From Salinisphaera sp040361255 (GTDB taxonomy: Bacteria > Pseudomonadota > Gammaproteobacteria > Nevskiales > Salinisphaeraceae): 64,000 nt of DNA. The notes beneath the pieces are model-generated. The model was not told where the DNA came from and searched no databases. It saw only the letters and a list, made by a program, of their open reading frames with translations. Within the stretch, counting starts at the first letter, position 1. Every line of letters begins with the position of its first letter. Positions 40,828 to 49,646 of this stretch are shown here, piece by piece. The stretch covers positions 21,466 through 85,465 of the forward strand of contig NZ_APNG01000018.1 of NCBI RefSeq assembly GCF_040361255.1. Direction: 5' to 3'. Position numbers and translations under genes: made by a program.

Positions 40828-42684
40828 GTGAAAATGTTCGCCGCAAACGACGACAATCCCGCCGGCACGTCGCGCTATGCGTTGTATGCGCTGGCCGCGC
40901 TGTGCCTGATCCTGATCGGCTATGCGGCCCTGCGCTCGGTCGAGCTGATCGGCACTGCCCGCAGCCAGGCGCTGGCCGATGCCGAGCGTGCGATCGCTGC
41001 AGCCACCGCCACGCACATCCGCCAGGATCGCGTGCCCGATGCGTTGATTGTGGCCGCCGAATCGCTGCTCGGCGAGCCGCAGCTGGGCCTGAACTATGTC
41101 ACCGTGCGTAACGCACAGAATGTGACGCTGGTTTCGCGGGGGCGATTTTCGGGGCGTTTCGAATTTCTCGGTACCGGCACGGCGCGTAGTCTGCGCAGCT
41201 GGGATTATCGGCTGGAATCAGCCGAAGCGACCCAGGCCATCCGTGCCCAAGACGAGGGCGGTGTCATCGGCTTCGCCCAGTTCGGGGTCGATTGGTTCCA
41301 CGTGTTCGCGAGCGCCGGCGTCGGCCTGATCATCTGGTTGACGGCGCTGCTCGCCGGGCTGGTCGGGTTCTTCGGCGCGCTGGTCGCCAGCACCTCGACG
41401 CGCGAGCAGTCGCCCGCGCCGAGCACAAGCGACACGCCCGGGCGCATACGCAAGCCCGCGCCCCAGGCGAGTACCGCCACCGATACCGCCCGCGCGCCGC
41501 TTTCGCGCCTGGCCCGGCGCCGGGGCCGCAAAGCCAGCGAAGACGAATTCGAGCCGATCGTATCCAGCGACAACCGGGCTGCCGGCAAACCGGCGCAACC
41601 GATTACCCAGGGCGAACCGGACCGGCCGCAGCGCGCCGAGCCGCCGCCGATACGCCAGCCGCAGCGACCCGCGCCAGCGAACGAAACGCCGGCCCCGGGC
41701 AACCCGTCCAGTCCGACCCGCGCGCCCGCCGCCGCTGCACAGGCCCAACCGAAGTCGGCTGAACCGAAGCAGCCTGAACCGAAGCAGCCTGAACCGAAGC
41801 AGCCTGAACCGAAGCAGGCCGAGCCGTCCGTACAGCCGCCGCCTTCGCAACCCGCTGTACAGAAGTCGGCGCCGAGCAGGCAGCGTACGCCAGGCAAAGA
41901 CGCGCCCGCCCAGGCCAGCAAGCCAGCGCCACAACGACGTGCCGCGGTGGCCGCCCCGGTCGAAACCGAATTGCACGCGCCGCGCCTGGATGCCGAACCA
42001 CGGCTCGGCGATGCGACGCTGGACCTGCGGTTTTATCCGATCTGGCGCGATGCCAAGCGCGAAGTGCTGGCCGGGGCCTGTGCGGCGCTTGCCTGGCGCA
42101 CCCCGGAAACACGGCTCGTCGATGCGGATACGCTCACCCGTCTGGCCGAACAGAAGGGCGCGTTACGCGCGTTCACGCAATGGATCGCGCGGCGCTTTTC
42201 GTTGCTGCACAGCAACTGGCGCACCCTGGAAATCAATACCGTACCCATCGTGCTGCCGATTCCGAGTGCGATGCTCGCTTTTGCCGATGCCGAGGCGGTA
42301 TGGCGCGATGCACTACGTCGTACCGACCGGGACCCCAACGACCTCATTCTGCGCCTGTTGAGTACGCGGATGCGCCGTGGTGTGCATAGCTCGCTGCCGG
42401 TGCGTCGCGCCCTGACCCTGGCCGGCTACGACAAGCCGGTGCCGGCCGACTGCGATATCGCCTGTGTCGATGCCGCCGATGTCGGACCGGACAGCGAACA
42501 ATGGTTTGCCTGTATCGAGCAGTTGCAATGCCCGGTACTGCTCGGCCCGATCGACGATCCCGAGCCGTACACGCGCCTGATCAACCATAATCGTGTGCTC
42601 TGGTTCAGCGACGACGAACAGGCGTTGTATTCGCCACGGGCATTCGCGCGGTTGCTGACCCGCTGCAGCACGCAACCGATCTAG
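40828..42684 (+). CDS. Two-TM membrane protein with proline-rich linker and degenerate EAL-like domain
   Basis: The 618-residue protein starts at a GTG (AAAGGCG 9 bp upstream). The first membrane helix is at about 17-36 and a periplasmic domain at about 40-155. A second helix lies at about 160-187, followed by a cytosolic Pro/Ala/Gln-rich linker (190-390) containing four PEPKQ-type repeats. The C-terminal 220 residues look like an EAL domain: LRFYPIWRDAKREVLAGACA, then a LAEQKGALRAFTQWIARR-type stretch, LEIN, and a final RLINHNRVLWFSDDEQALYS. The catalytic Glu of EAL is Cys418 and other acidic metal ligands are missing, so it should not hydrolyse c-di-GMP. The layout recalls LapD-type receptors without a GGDEF domain. 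It is the last gene of the pilus locus and may couple c-di-GMP to the Tad machine. This is inference; the fold match was made by eye. Confidence 0.7.
   Translation: MKMFAANDDNPAGTSRYALYALAALCLILIGYAALRSVELIGTARSQALADAERAIAAATATHIRQDRVPDALIVAAESLLGEPQLGLNYVTVRNAQNVTLVSRGRFSGRFEFLGTGTARSLRSWDYRLESAEATQAIRAQDEGGVIGFAQFGVDWFHVFASAGVGLIIWLTALLAGLVGFFGALVASTSTREQSPAPSTSDTPGRIRKPAPQASTATDTARAPLSRLARRRGRKASEDEFEPIVSSDNRAAGKPAQPITQGEPDRPQRAEPPPIRQPQRPAPANETPAPGNPSSPTRAPAAAAQAQPKSAEPKQPEPKQPEPKQPEPKQAEPSVQPPPSQPAVQKSAPSRQRTPGKDAPAQASKPAPQRRAAVAAPVETELHAPRLDAEPRLGDATLDLRFYPIWRDAKREVLAGACAALAWRTPETRLVDADTLTRLAEQKGALRAFTQWIARRFSLLHSNWRTLEINTVPIVLPIPSAMLAFADAEAVWRDALRRTDRDPNDLILRLLSTRMRRGVHSSLPVRRALTLAGYDKPVPADCDIACVDAADVGPDSEQWFACIEQLQCPVLLGPIDDPEPYTRLINHNRVLWFSDDEQALYSPRAFARLLTRCSTQPI
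41761..41820 (+). repeat. Four 15-bp tandem repeats in the linker of the EAL-like protein
   Basis: Four units of GAACCGAAGCAGCCT (the last varied at its end) encode (E-P-K-Q-P/A)4 at residues 312-331. The copies are almost identical at the DNA level, so copy number may vary between strains and change linker length. Seen directly. Confidence 0.9.
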
Positions 42685-42726
42685 CCGACCTCCTGAAGCC
42701 AACGGTTTCAGCCGGCGGCGCCCGGC

Positions 42727-43512
42727 TTAGTCGTTGCTGCGCGCCGTGCTTGCCCGATTGGCCAGTTTGGCGAACTCATGCGGGGCCAGACGTTCGGGGC
42801 GCAGCATCGGGTCGATATCGCAGGCTTCGATTGCCTGGGCATCGAGAAAACGGCCCACGGCGTTGCGCAGTGTCTTGCGGCGCTGGCTGAAGGCCGCGGT
42901 TACCAGTTCATCGAACAGCCGGTCGTCGTGAATCTCGAAATCCGGCATGCGTGGAGTGATTCGTACCACCGACGACATCACCTTGGGCGGCGGGTTGAAT
43001 GCCCCGGGGCCGACATCGAACAGGGCCTCGGCGCGCGCGCGGGCGGCCATCGATACCGTGAGCCGGCCATAGTCGCGGCTGCCGGGGGCGGCGGTCATCC
43101 GATCGACGACTTCCTTTTGCAACATGAAATGCATATCCACGATCGGCGCGGCACTAGCCAGCAGCGCGAACAGCAGCGGCGAGGAGATGTTGTAGGGCAG
43201 GTTGCCCACCAGGCGCAGCGGCGCGCCGCGACGTTCGGCCAGGGCCGCGTAGTCGATACGCAGCGCGTCGCCGGCGATTACGTCCAGGCGCGAATCGCGT
43301 GCGGCCCGGGCTTCGAGATCGGCAATCAGGTCGCGATCGATCTCGATCACGCTCAACCGTTGTACGTGCTCGAGCAAGGGCGTGGTCAGCGCACCCTGAC
43401 CGGGGCCGATTTCGACCAGTGCATCCTCGGCCGCGGGGGCGAGCAGGCGCACGATCCGATCAATCACGCCGCGTTCGTGCAGAAAATGTTGTCCGAATCG
43501 TTTCCGGGCCAT
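42727..43512 (-). CDS. rsmA: 16S rRNA (adenine1518-N6/adenine1519-N6)-dimethyltransferase
   Basis: RsmA/KsgA dimethylates two adenines in helix 45 of 16S rRNA as a late 30S quality check. The 261-residue protein has the N-terminal KRFGQHFLHE, SAM motif VEIGPGQGALTTPLLEHV, IEIDRDL, and the catalytic NLPYNISSPLLF; FNPPPKVMSSV and FSQRRKTLRNAVG follow. It is the last gene of the lptD-surA-pdxA-ksgA series. It ends 42 bp from the convergent end of the pilus locus, where apaG and apaH would normally follow. Confidence 0.97.
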   Translation of the reverse strand: MARKRFGQHFLHERGVIDRIVRLLAPAAEDALVEIGPGQGALTTPLLEHVQRLSVIEIDRDLIADLEARAARDSRLDVIAGDALRIDYAALAERRGAPLRLVGNLPYNISSPLLFALLASAAPIVDMHFMLQKEVVDRMTAAPGSRDYGRLTVSMAARARAEALFDVGPGAFNPPPKVMSSVVRITPRMPDFEIHDDRLFDELVTAAFSQRRKTLRNAVGRFLDAQAIEACDIDPMLRPERLAPHEFAKLANRASTARSND

Positions 43513-43594
43513 GGTCTTGTTCCAAACGCGGGCGCGCGGTTGCAGGAGTGAGTCAGCCCACCCGCAGGTGAGCCTTGAAAAACGCCGGATCGGG

Positions 43595-44599
43595 TCAGGC
43601 TGGGCGGTGTTCGATACCGATCATACGCAGCGCCGTATCGATGGCGGCCTGGGCGCTGCCGCAATCCACTTTATCGCTGCCGGCCAGCTCGAGCGCGGTG
43701 CCGTGGTCCACCGAGGTACGCACGATCGGCAGGCCGAGGCTGATATTGACCGTACGCCCGAAGCCCAGATGCTTGATCACCGGCAGGCCCTGGTCGTGAT
43801 ACATCGCCACGACCGCGTCGGCATCGGCTAGGCGGTGCGGGGTGAACAGCGTATCGGCCGGCAGCGGACCCACCAGATCGAGCCCGCGTGCGCGTTCGGC
43901 CGTGATGACCGGCGTGATCACGTCGATCTCTTCGCGACCGAGATAGCCGTCTTCGCCGGCATGCGGATTCAAACCGGCGACCAGCAATCGCGGTCGTTCA
44001 ATGCCAAAGCGCTCGCGCAGCGCGCGCTCGGTCACGCGCAGCGTATGCGTCAGCGATTCGGCGGTAATCGCCGCCGGTACCGCGGCCAGCGGAATATGCA
44101 CCGTCGCGAGGGCGACCCGCAGTGCGCCGTCGTCAGTGGCCAGCATCATCACGGGCTCATCGCTGGCACAGCGCGCGGCAAGATAACCGGTATGCCCGGA
44201 AAACACGATCCCGGCATCGTTGATCACGGCCTTGTGTACGGGCCCGGTGACCAGCGCGCCACATCGCGCACTTCGGCACAGATCGGTGGCGTGATCCAGG
44301 GTATCGAGCACGTAACGCGCATTGGCGCGATCGAGTACGCCGGCACGCGGTGCGTTCGTACAGCGAATCGGATCGATGGCCAGCGTGCCGGCAGCAAGCG
44401 GGCGCGCAGGTTTGTCGTAGTCGATGGGTTCGAGCGTCAGCGGCAGGCCCAGCGCCGCCGCGCGCGCGGTCAGCAGGTCGGGGTCGGCGACCGCGACCAG
44501 TTGTGCCGATTGGGGCCGCTGGGCGAGACGAACCGCCAGATCCGGGCCGATGCCGGCGGGTTCGCCCGGCGTAAAGGCCAGGCGGGCGGTCGCACTCAA
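43595..44599 (-). CDS. pdxA: 4-hydroxythreonine-4-phosphate dehydrogenase
   Basis: PdxA oxidises 4-phosphohydroxy-L-threonine in pyridoxal 5'-phosphate synthesis. The 334-residue product begins TPGEPAGIGPDLAVRLAQ and has the metal ligands in FSGHTGYLA, LNPHAGEDGYLG and MYHDQGLPVIKHL, plus PIVRTSVDHGTALELAG. The start appears to be TTG, 6 bp after the surA stop with GGTGG upstream, so it is probably coupled to surA. An alternative start further inside would remove the conserved N terminus. Confidence 0.96.
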   Translation of the reverse strand: MSATARLAFTPGEPAGIGPDLAVRLAQRPQSAQLVAVADPDLLTARAAALGLPLTLEPIDYDKPARPLAAGTLAIDPIRCTNAPRAGVLDRANARYVLDTLDHATDLCRSARCGALVTGPVHKAVINDAGIVFSGHTGYLAARCASDEPVMMLATDDGALRVALATVHIPLAAVPAAITAESLTHTLRVTERALRERFGIERPRLLVAGLNPHAGEDGYLGREEIDVITPVITAERARGLDLVGPLPADTLFTPHRLADADAVVAMYHDQGLPVIKHLGFGRTVNISLGLPIVRTSVDHGTALELAGSDKVDCGSAQAAIDTALRMIGIEHRPA

Positions 44600-44605
44600 G
44601 AGTGG

Positions 44606-46030
44606 CTAGCCACCGCCGGTGGCCTGGTAGCCGGGCATGCGCACATCGACATAAGCTTCGTCACGCAGCTTGCGCAGCCACAGCTCGCCTTCCTCGACCG
44701 ATTTCTGTTCACCCAGCGTACGGCGTACGCGTTCGCGCGCGGCTTCGCGGGTCTGGTCGCGCTCGCGCCGGTCGGTGACCTTGAGAATCTCGTAGCCTTC
44801 GTTGGTCTGGAACACCGGGCTGACCTCGCCGGGCGCCAGTGCTTCGAGCTGGCGTCGGGTGACGGGGTCGAGACGTTGCTTGCGCGGTTGTACCCAGCCG
44901 AGATCGCCGCCCTGGTTGGCGGTGGCGCTGTCGTCGGAATATTCGCGCGCGAGTGCAGCGAAATCGTCGCCGGCTTCCAGGCGTTCGCGAATCTGGCGGG
45001 CCAGTTCGCGGGTGCGCTCGTCATCGCGGATTTCGTTGGGCTTGAGCAGGATATGGCGGGTCTGGAGCTCCTCGACCATCACCTTGGGTTGATCGGCCAG
45101 CGCGCCGTTGCCGCGGATGTCTTCGAGCTGGACCAGATGAAAGCCCTGGTCGTCGCGAAACACCTCGCTGGTTTCGCCGGGGGCGAGCGTCGGCACCACA
45201 TCGCGCAGGGAACGGGTCAGATAATCGCCTTCCATCCAGCCCATGTCGCCGCCTTCGGCCGCGTTCTCGCCTTCGGAATAGTCCGCGGCCACCTCGGCAA
45301 AATCCACATCGCCGTCGACGATCTGCTGGCGTAGCGCTTCGAGCTTATCGCGGGCGGCTTCGATGGTCGCGGTATCCGCGCCCGGTACCACCGGCAACAG
45401 GATCTGGCGAACGCGATATTCGCGATCCTGGGCATTGCGCAGCGACTGGTTCTCGAGATAGCGATCGACATCTTCGTCGCTGACCGACACCTTCGACATC
45501 ACTTCCTGACGGCGCAGTTTGCTGACCAGCAGCTCCTCGCGAATCTGGGTGCGCAACTGGTCCATGGTCATGCTGCTGTCGGCGGCGACCGCGCGCATGA
45601 ACTGCTGCATGTCCATGTTGTTCTGCTGGGCGATACGGGCAATGCCGCCATCGATTTCCTGCTGGCTGACCTCGATCCCGCGCTCTTCGGCGCGCTGGAT
45701 CTGCAGGCGCTGCATGATCAGCTGATCGAGCACCTGGGAACGCAGTATGTTCGGCGGCATCTGATCGGCGCGCTGGCCGGCACGAGCACGAATACGCGCG
45801 ACCGCCTGGTCAAGCTCGCTTTCCAGGATTACCCCGTTGCCGACCACGGCCACGATCTTGTCCAGCGTCTGGGCGCTGGGTTGGGCGGGCGCAGCATCGG
45901 CGCGGTCCGACGAGCGGCTCATCAACGAATAGTCGTCGGGAAAACCCAGGCTCTGGGCCGCTGCCGGCAGGCAGACGAACGCCAGGGGCGTGATCGCGAG
46001 CGCGAGGCCCGTTGCGAGGAGGTATCTCAT
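44606..46030 (-). CDS. surA: Periplasmic chaperone and peptidyl-prolyl isomerase SurA
   Basis: SurA escorts unfolded outer membrane proteins, including LptD, to the BAM complex. The 474-residue precursor has a signal peptide (MRYLLATGLALAITPLAF to the AAA-Q site). The N-terminal chaperone domain contains DKIVAVVGNGVILESELDQA. Two parvulin domains follow (EYRVRQILLPVV near residue 205, TRHILLKPNEIRDDERTREL near 320), then a C-terminal helix. It is about 45 residues longer than E. coli SurA, partly in a Ser/Asp/Ala-rich stretch after the signal. The start overlaps lptD by 4 bp. Confidence 0.96.
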   Translation of the reverse strand: MRYLLATGLALAITPLAFVCLPAAAQSLGFPDDYSLMSRSSDRADAAPAQPSAQTLDKIVAVVGNGVILESELDQAVARIRARAGQRADQMPPNILRSQVLDQLIMQRLQIQRAEERGIEVSQQEIDGGIARIAQQNNMDMQQFMRAVAADSSMTMDQLRTQIREELLVSKLRRQEVMSKVSVSDEDVDRYLENQSLRNAQDREYRVRQILLPVVPGADTATIEAARDKLEALRQQIVDGDVDFAEVAADYSEGENAAEGGDMGWMEGDYLTRSLRDVVPTLAPGETSEVFRDDQGFHLVQLEDIRGNGALADQPKVMVEELQTRHILLKPNEIRDDERTRELARQIRERLEAGDDFAALAREYSDDSATANQGGDLGWVQPRKQRLDPVTRRQLEALAPGEVSPVFQTNEGYEILKVTDRRERDQTREAARERVRRTLGEQKSVEEGELWLRKLRDEAYVDVRMPGYQATGGG

Positions 46031-48390
46031 GGGAAGCGGATGGTATCAAAAGAGCTGTTCGAACTGCGGCCACGGTCCTGATCGTCGTAGACATCGTCAT
46101 CGACGAAAGATTGCACCGTATCGCCGAACTGGCCGAGGCCGTTGAGCACGAACTGAAACATGATGGCGGTATCGCGACGGCCGTCGTTGTCTGCGACATA
46201 GCGCCGCCAGGCCACGCGGCCCGCCCAGCAGCAGGACGGACGATATTCGAAGCCGGCCAGGGTTTCCACGTTCTCGTTTTCTTCGAGCGAGTAGTTCCAG
46301 CGCCCGAGCACATCGAGATTTTCGGTCACCGGCGCGCGCAGCCCGACCGCGGTCTGCTCCAGGCTTTCGTAGGCGCCGGGCACGAGCGTGGTCCGGGTGG
46401 TGTCGTCGTCGATACGCGTGACTTCGCGCAGCGGGCGGTAGTCGTGATAGCGCCGATAACCCAGATCCAGCTGGTAGCCGGCATCGCTGCGATAGCTGGC
46501 CGTGGCCACAGCGCGGTTCACGCGGCTGTCGTCCGGGTCGTACTGGATGGTGGTGCGCGCACTGATGTGTTCGGTCGGGCGCAGTTCGAGGCCGGCGACA
46601 TAGTCGGAGCCGCGATCGCCGTAGCCGACTTCGCCAGCGCCGGGCATGTTCACCCGCAGATCGCGAAAACCGGTGACACGGCCGAAATCCACCTTGGCGA
46701 CGGTGCGTCCGCTCTCGGGTTCGATCACGCGCGAGGACACGCCCAGGGTGAGCTGGTTGGCATCGCCGATACGATCCGAACCGACGAAACGATTGTCGGC
46801 GAACAGGCGGTCGAAGTGCAGGTCGGCCACGCCGGAGTCGAAGATGGGAATATTCGACTGGTCTTCATAGCCGGTATACAGATACTGCGCGCGTGGCTCC
46901 AGGGTCTGTATCCAGCCGTCGTTGAAACTGCGCGCAAAGCGCAGCCCGCTGTCCAGCTTGAACTGGGGGATGTCGCGGGTGATCACGTCGTCGCCGCCGG
47001 TATCGGCCCGGGTGAAGTTGTCGGTCTCGTCGAAGCCGCGCAGGTCGTAGCGGGTCAGCCGATAGGAGGCTTCGCTGTTGGCATACCAGCCGCCTCGATC
47101 CACGCCCCAGAGCAGGCGCGGACGCGCATCGGCGCGAAAGGCGTCGATATCGTCGTCGCGACGGAAATTACTGAATTCGGCATCCAGGCCGGCCCGAAAC
47201 GGCGCGGTTGGCGTGAGCATTTCCAGGCGGGCCTGGGGCATGCGTTTATACGGGTCGTTGCTGAAGGCACGGTCGAGATTGTCGTTGTCGTAATCGTCGA
47301 GCGTCTGAAAATCCTGGGCCAGCAGGGTAAAGCGGATGCCGGTATCCACCGCGGTCAGGCGTACTGCCTGTTCCAGCTGCGAGGTCGAGCTGCCGGCCAG
47401 GCCGTTGCTCAGGTCGTCGAAATAATCGTCGTCGCTGACCCGCGTGTAGTTGGCCTCGATACCCACATGCGGGCTGAGCTGGCCGATATGTTCGAAATGG
47501 AACAGGGCACGGTCATCGTCGTATTCGTTGTCGCTGGGCAGATATTCGCCATCGAATTCGCCGCGGTGGTGTTGCTGCAGATACCGGAACTGGCCGCCCA
47601 GCTGCAGGCCGCGCTTGGCCAGGATGCGCGGCACGAGGGTGGCATCGTAGTTGGGCGCGAGGTTGAAGTAATAAGGCACCGCCAGTTCGAAGCCGGAATC
47701 ACTGGTACTGCCGAAGGTCGGCGGCAATACGCCGGTATGGCGCTTGTCGTCGATGGGGAAATTCAGATAAGGCGAATAGAACACCGGCACGCCGTAGAAG
47801 CGCATGACGGTATCGAAGGCCTCGCCGCGACCGGTGGTGCGATCCAGCTCGATACGGTCGGCCGAGAGCAGCCAGGCCTTGGTTTCGCCATCGCAGGTGC
47901 TGTAGTTGGCGTCGGTGAGTTCGAAGCGGCCCGCGCCGAGCGCGTTGACAGTGGCCGCCTCACCGCGCCCGCCGTTGGTGAGTACCGAATAGCGGGCCTG
48001 ATTGAATTCACCGGTTTCGTCGTTGATGAGCACATCGCCGTTGTCGGCGGTCAAGAACAGCCCCGGGCGATAATATTGCAGCCCGTTGCGTGCCTGGGCG
48101 CGCCCGCTTTTGCGGTCGTAACGCACGAACGGGGCTTCCAGCGCCTGACCGTTGCGTTCCAGGCGCACATTGCCGGTCGCCTCGGCGACCTCGTTCTCCA
48201 GGCTGGCCTGATCGGCGACCAGGGTGGACTCCGCGCTCGGCTCGGGCAGGGCGATCGGCGGCGTGTCGACAGCACACCCCATCTCCGCGGCAATGCTAGG
48301 CTTGGCCGCCAGCGTGCCCGCACATACCAGCGATACGCTCATGACCAGCGGCGTGAGTGCAGGCAGGCGCAGGGCAAAACGGCCACGCAT
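46027..48390 (-). CDS. lptD: LPS-assembly protein LptD
   Basis: LptD is the beta-barrel that inserts lipopolysaccharide into the outer membrane together with LptE. From ATG 48390 the precursor has 787 residues (E. coli 784), with a signal segment ending near KPSIAAE. The OstA/LptA-like domain contains ADQASLENEVAEATGNVRLE. The four cysteines needed for interstrand disulfides are present as Cys39, Cys166 and the adjacent pair Cys720-Cys721 (RPSCCWAG). The barrel ends in a Pro after an aromatic-rich tail. A GTG at 48501 would add 37 residues, but these do not resemble a signal peptide. Confidence 0.95.
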   Translation of the reverse strand: MRGRFALRLPALTPLVMSVSLVCAGTLAAKPSIAAEMGCAVDTPPIALPEPSAESTLVADQASLENEVAEATGNVRLERNGQALEAPFVRYDRKSGRAQARNGLQYYRPGLFLTADNGDVLINDETGEFNQARYSVLTNGGRGEAATVNALGAGRFELTDANYSTCDGETKAWLLSADRIELDRTTGRGEAFDTVMRFYGVPVFYSPYLNFPIDDKRHTGVLPPTFGSTSDSGFELAVPYYFNLAPNYDATLVPRILAKRGLQLGGQFRYLQQHHRGEFDGEYLPSDNEYDDDRALFHFEHIGQLSPHVGIEANYTRVSDDDYFDDLSNGLAGSSTSQLEQAVRLTAVDTGIRFTLLAQDFQTLDDYDNDNLDRAFSNDPYKRMPQARLEMLTPTAPFRAGLDAEFSNFRRDDDIDAFRADARPRLLWGVDRGGWYANSEASYRLTRYDLRGFDETDNFTRADTGGDDVITRDIPQFKLDSGLRFARSFNDGWIQTLEPRAQYLYTGYEDQSNIPIFDSGVADLHFDRLFADNRFVGSDRIGDANQLTLGVSSRVIEPESGRTVAKVDFGRVTGFRDLRVNMPGAGEVGYGDRGSDYVAGLELRPTEHISARTTIQYDPDDSRVNRAVATASYRSDAGYQLDLGYRRYHDYRPLREVTRIDDDTTRTTLVPGAYESLEQTAVGLRAPVTENLDVLGRWNYSLEENENVETLAGFEYRPSCCWAGRVAWRRYVADNDGRRDTAIMFQFVLNGLGQFGDTVQSFVDDDVYDDQDRGRSSNSSFDTIRFP

Positions 48391-48423
48391 CAACGCGGCG
48401 TGGCCCGTACGGCACGCGGTATC

Positions 48424-48468
48424 GAAACGATCAGCACCCAAACGACCAGTACCGAAACGACAATAGTG
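48424..48468. repeat. Three 15-bp direct repeats between lptD and amgK
   Basis: GAAACGATCAGCACC, CAAACGACCAGTACC and GAAACGACAATAGTG follow each other directly 34 bp upstream of lptD, within the 266-bp divergent gap. The first two agree at 12 of 15 positions, the third less well. They could be an operator array or chance. No strong sigma-70 promoter was recognised in the gap for either gene. Confidence 0.4.
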
Positions 48469-48656
48469 AACAGCGATACGAATCACGGCGGGATATCTCA
48501 CCCTTGGACACGACGACGCGCCGGCCGTTGGCCAGGCAGCGGCGCCGCAGAAAGCGGTTGTGTTCGCAAGCGAACCCCCAAGTTCGCCCGATTATGCGCA
48601 CCCGGTGGAATACCCGCAATAAAACGACGCCACGCGCGGCCTGTCGCGAGTACGGC

Positions 48657-49646
48657 ATGAGTGTGGCCAGCGATCCGCGGCGTGCCGCCCTTGAAGCCTG
48701 GGTAGCCGGACAACTGGGCGCCGATCCGAGCTGGGCGGTGGCCTCGGCGGATGCAAGCTTTCGGCGTTATTTTCGTGCGCAAGTCGAACAGTCGGGCAAG
48801 ACGACGAGCTATATCGCCATGGATGCGCCGCCCGAGCGCGAAGACAATCCCGCGTTTGTGCGTATTGCCGAACTCATGGCCGCGGCCGGGTTGAACGTGC
48901 CGCGCGTGCTCGCGGCCGACTACGAGCGGGGTTTTCTGCTGCTCACCGATCTGGGCACGAAGACCTTTCTCGATGTGCTCGATGCCGACAATGCCGACGC
49001 ACTGTTCGGCGCGGCCACCGGCGCACTCATCGACTGGCAACAGGCGAGCGCGCCGGGCGTGCTGGCCGACTACGATCGCGCCACGCTCGCTGTCGAACTG
49101 GAACTGTTTCGCGACTGGTATCTGGCCCGACATCTGCGCTATACGCCCACCGCCGGCGAGCATGCCGATATCGACCGGGCCTTTGCTTTTCTGCTCGATG
49201 AAATCTGTGCCCAGCCCAGGGTTTACGTGCATCGCGACTATATGCCGCGCAACCTCATGATCAGCCATCCGCTGCCCGGCGTGCTCGATTTTCAGGATGC
49301 CCGTTACGGGCCGGTGACCTACGATCTGGCCAGTCTGTTTCGCGATGCCTTCATCAGCTGGCCGGCCGGGCGCATCGACGGTTGGGTACGCCATTACTGG
49401 GACGCCGCGCGCGAGCGCGATATTCCGGTCGGCGACGATTTCGATGCCTTCAAGCGCGATCTCGCGCTCATGGGTGCGCAGCGTCATCTGAAGGTGCTGG
49501 GGATCTTTGCGCGTATTGCCCATCGGGATGGCAAGCCGCGCTATCTGGCCGATACGCCGCGCTTCGTGCGCTATCTCGAGCCGGTGGTGGCGGCCTACGA
49601 GCCGCTGGCCCCGCTGGCACCCCTGCTGGCGAAAACCGCCCCATGA
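48657..49646 (+). CDS. amgK: N-acetylmuramate/N-acetylglucosamine kinase AmgK
   Basis: AmgK phosphorylates the anomeric position of MurNAc and GlcNAc in a cell-wall recycling route that bypasses de novo UDP-MurNAc synthesis (fosfomycin tolerance in Pseudomonas). The 329-residue protein has aminoglycoside-phosphotransferase folds: DASFRRYFRAQVE, VYVHRDYMPRNLMISHPLPG (catalytic loop) and VLDFQDARYGPVTYDLASLF (metal-binding Asp). The start is chosen by alignment; the open frame continues upstream. It is divergent from lptD and overlaps murU by 4 bp, as in pseudomonads. Confidence 0.92.
   Translation: MSVASDPRRAALEAWVAGQLGADPSWAVASADASFRRYFRAQVEQSGKTTSYIAMDAPPEREDNPAFVRIAELMAAAGLNVPRVLAADYERGFLLLTDLGTKTFLDVLDADNADALFGAATGALIDWQQASAPGVLADYDRATLAVELELFRDWYLARHLRYTPTAGEHADIDRAFAFLLDEICAQPRVYVHRDYMPRNLMISHPLPGVLDFQDARYGPVTYDLASLFRDAFISWPAGRIDGWVRHYWDAARERDIPVGDDFDAFKRDLALMGAQRHLKVLGIFARIAHRDGKPRYLADTPRFVRYLEPVVAAYEPLAPLAPLLAKTAP

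Noticed and set aside
41761..41820. Short tandem repeats as a regulatory iteron set
   Set aside because: They lie inside a reading frame, keep frame at 15 bp and encode a proline-rich linker.
43835..48660. Long plus-strand frames opposite pdxA, surA and lptD
   Set aside because: pdxA, surA and lptD on the minus strand have clear motifs and signal peptides; the opposite frames show none.
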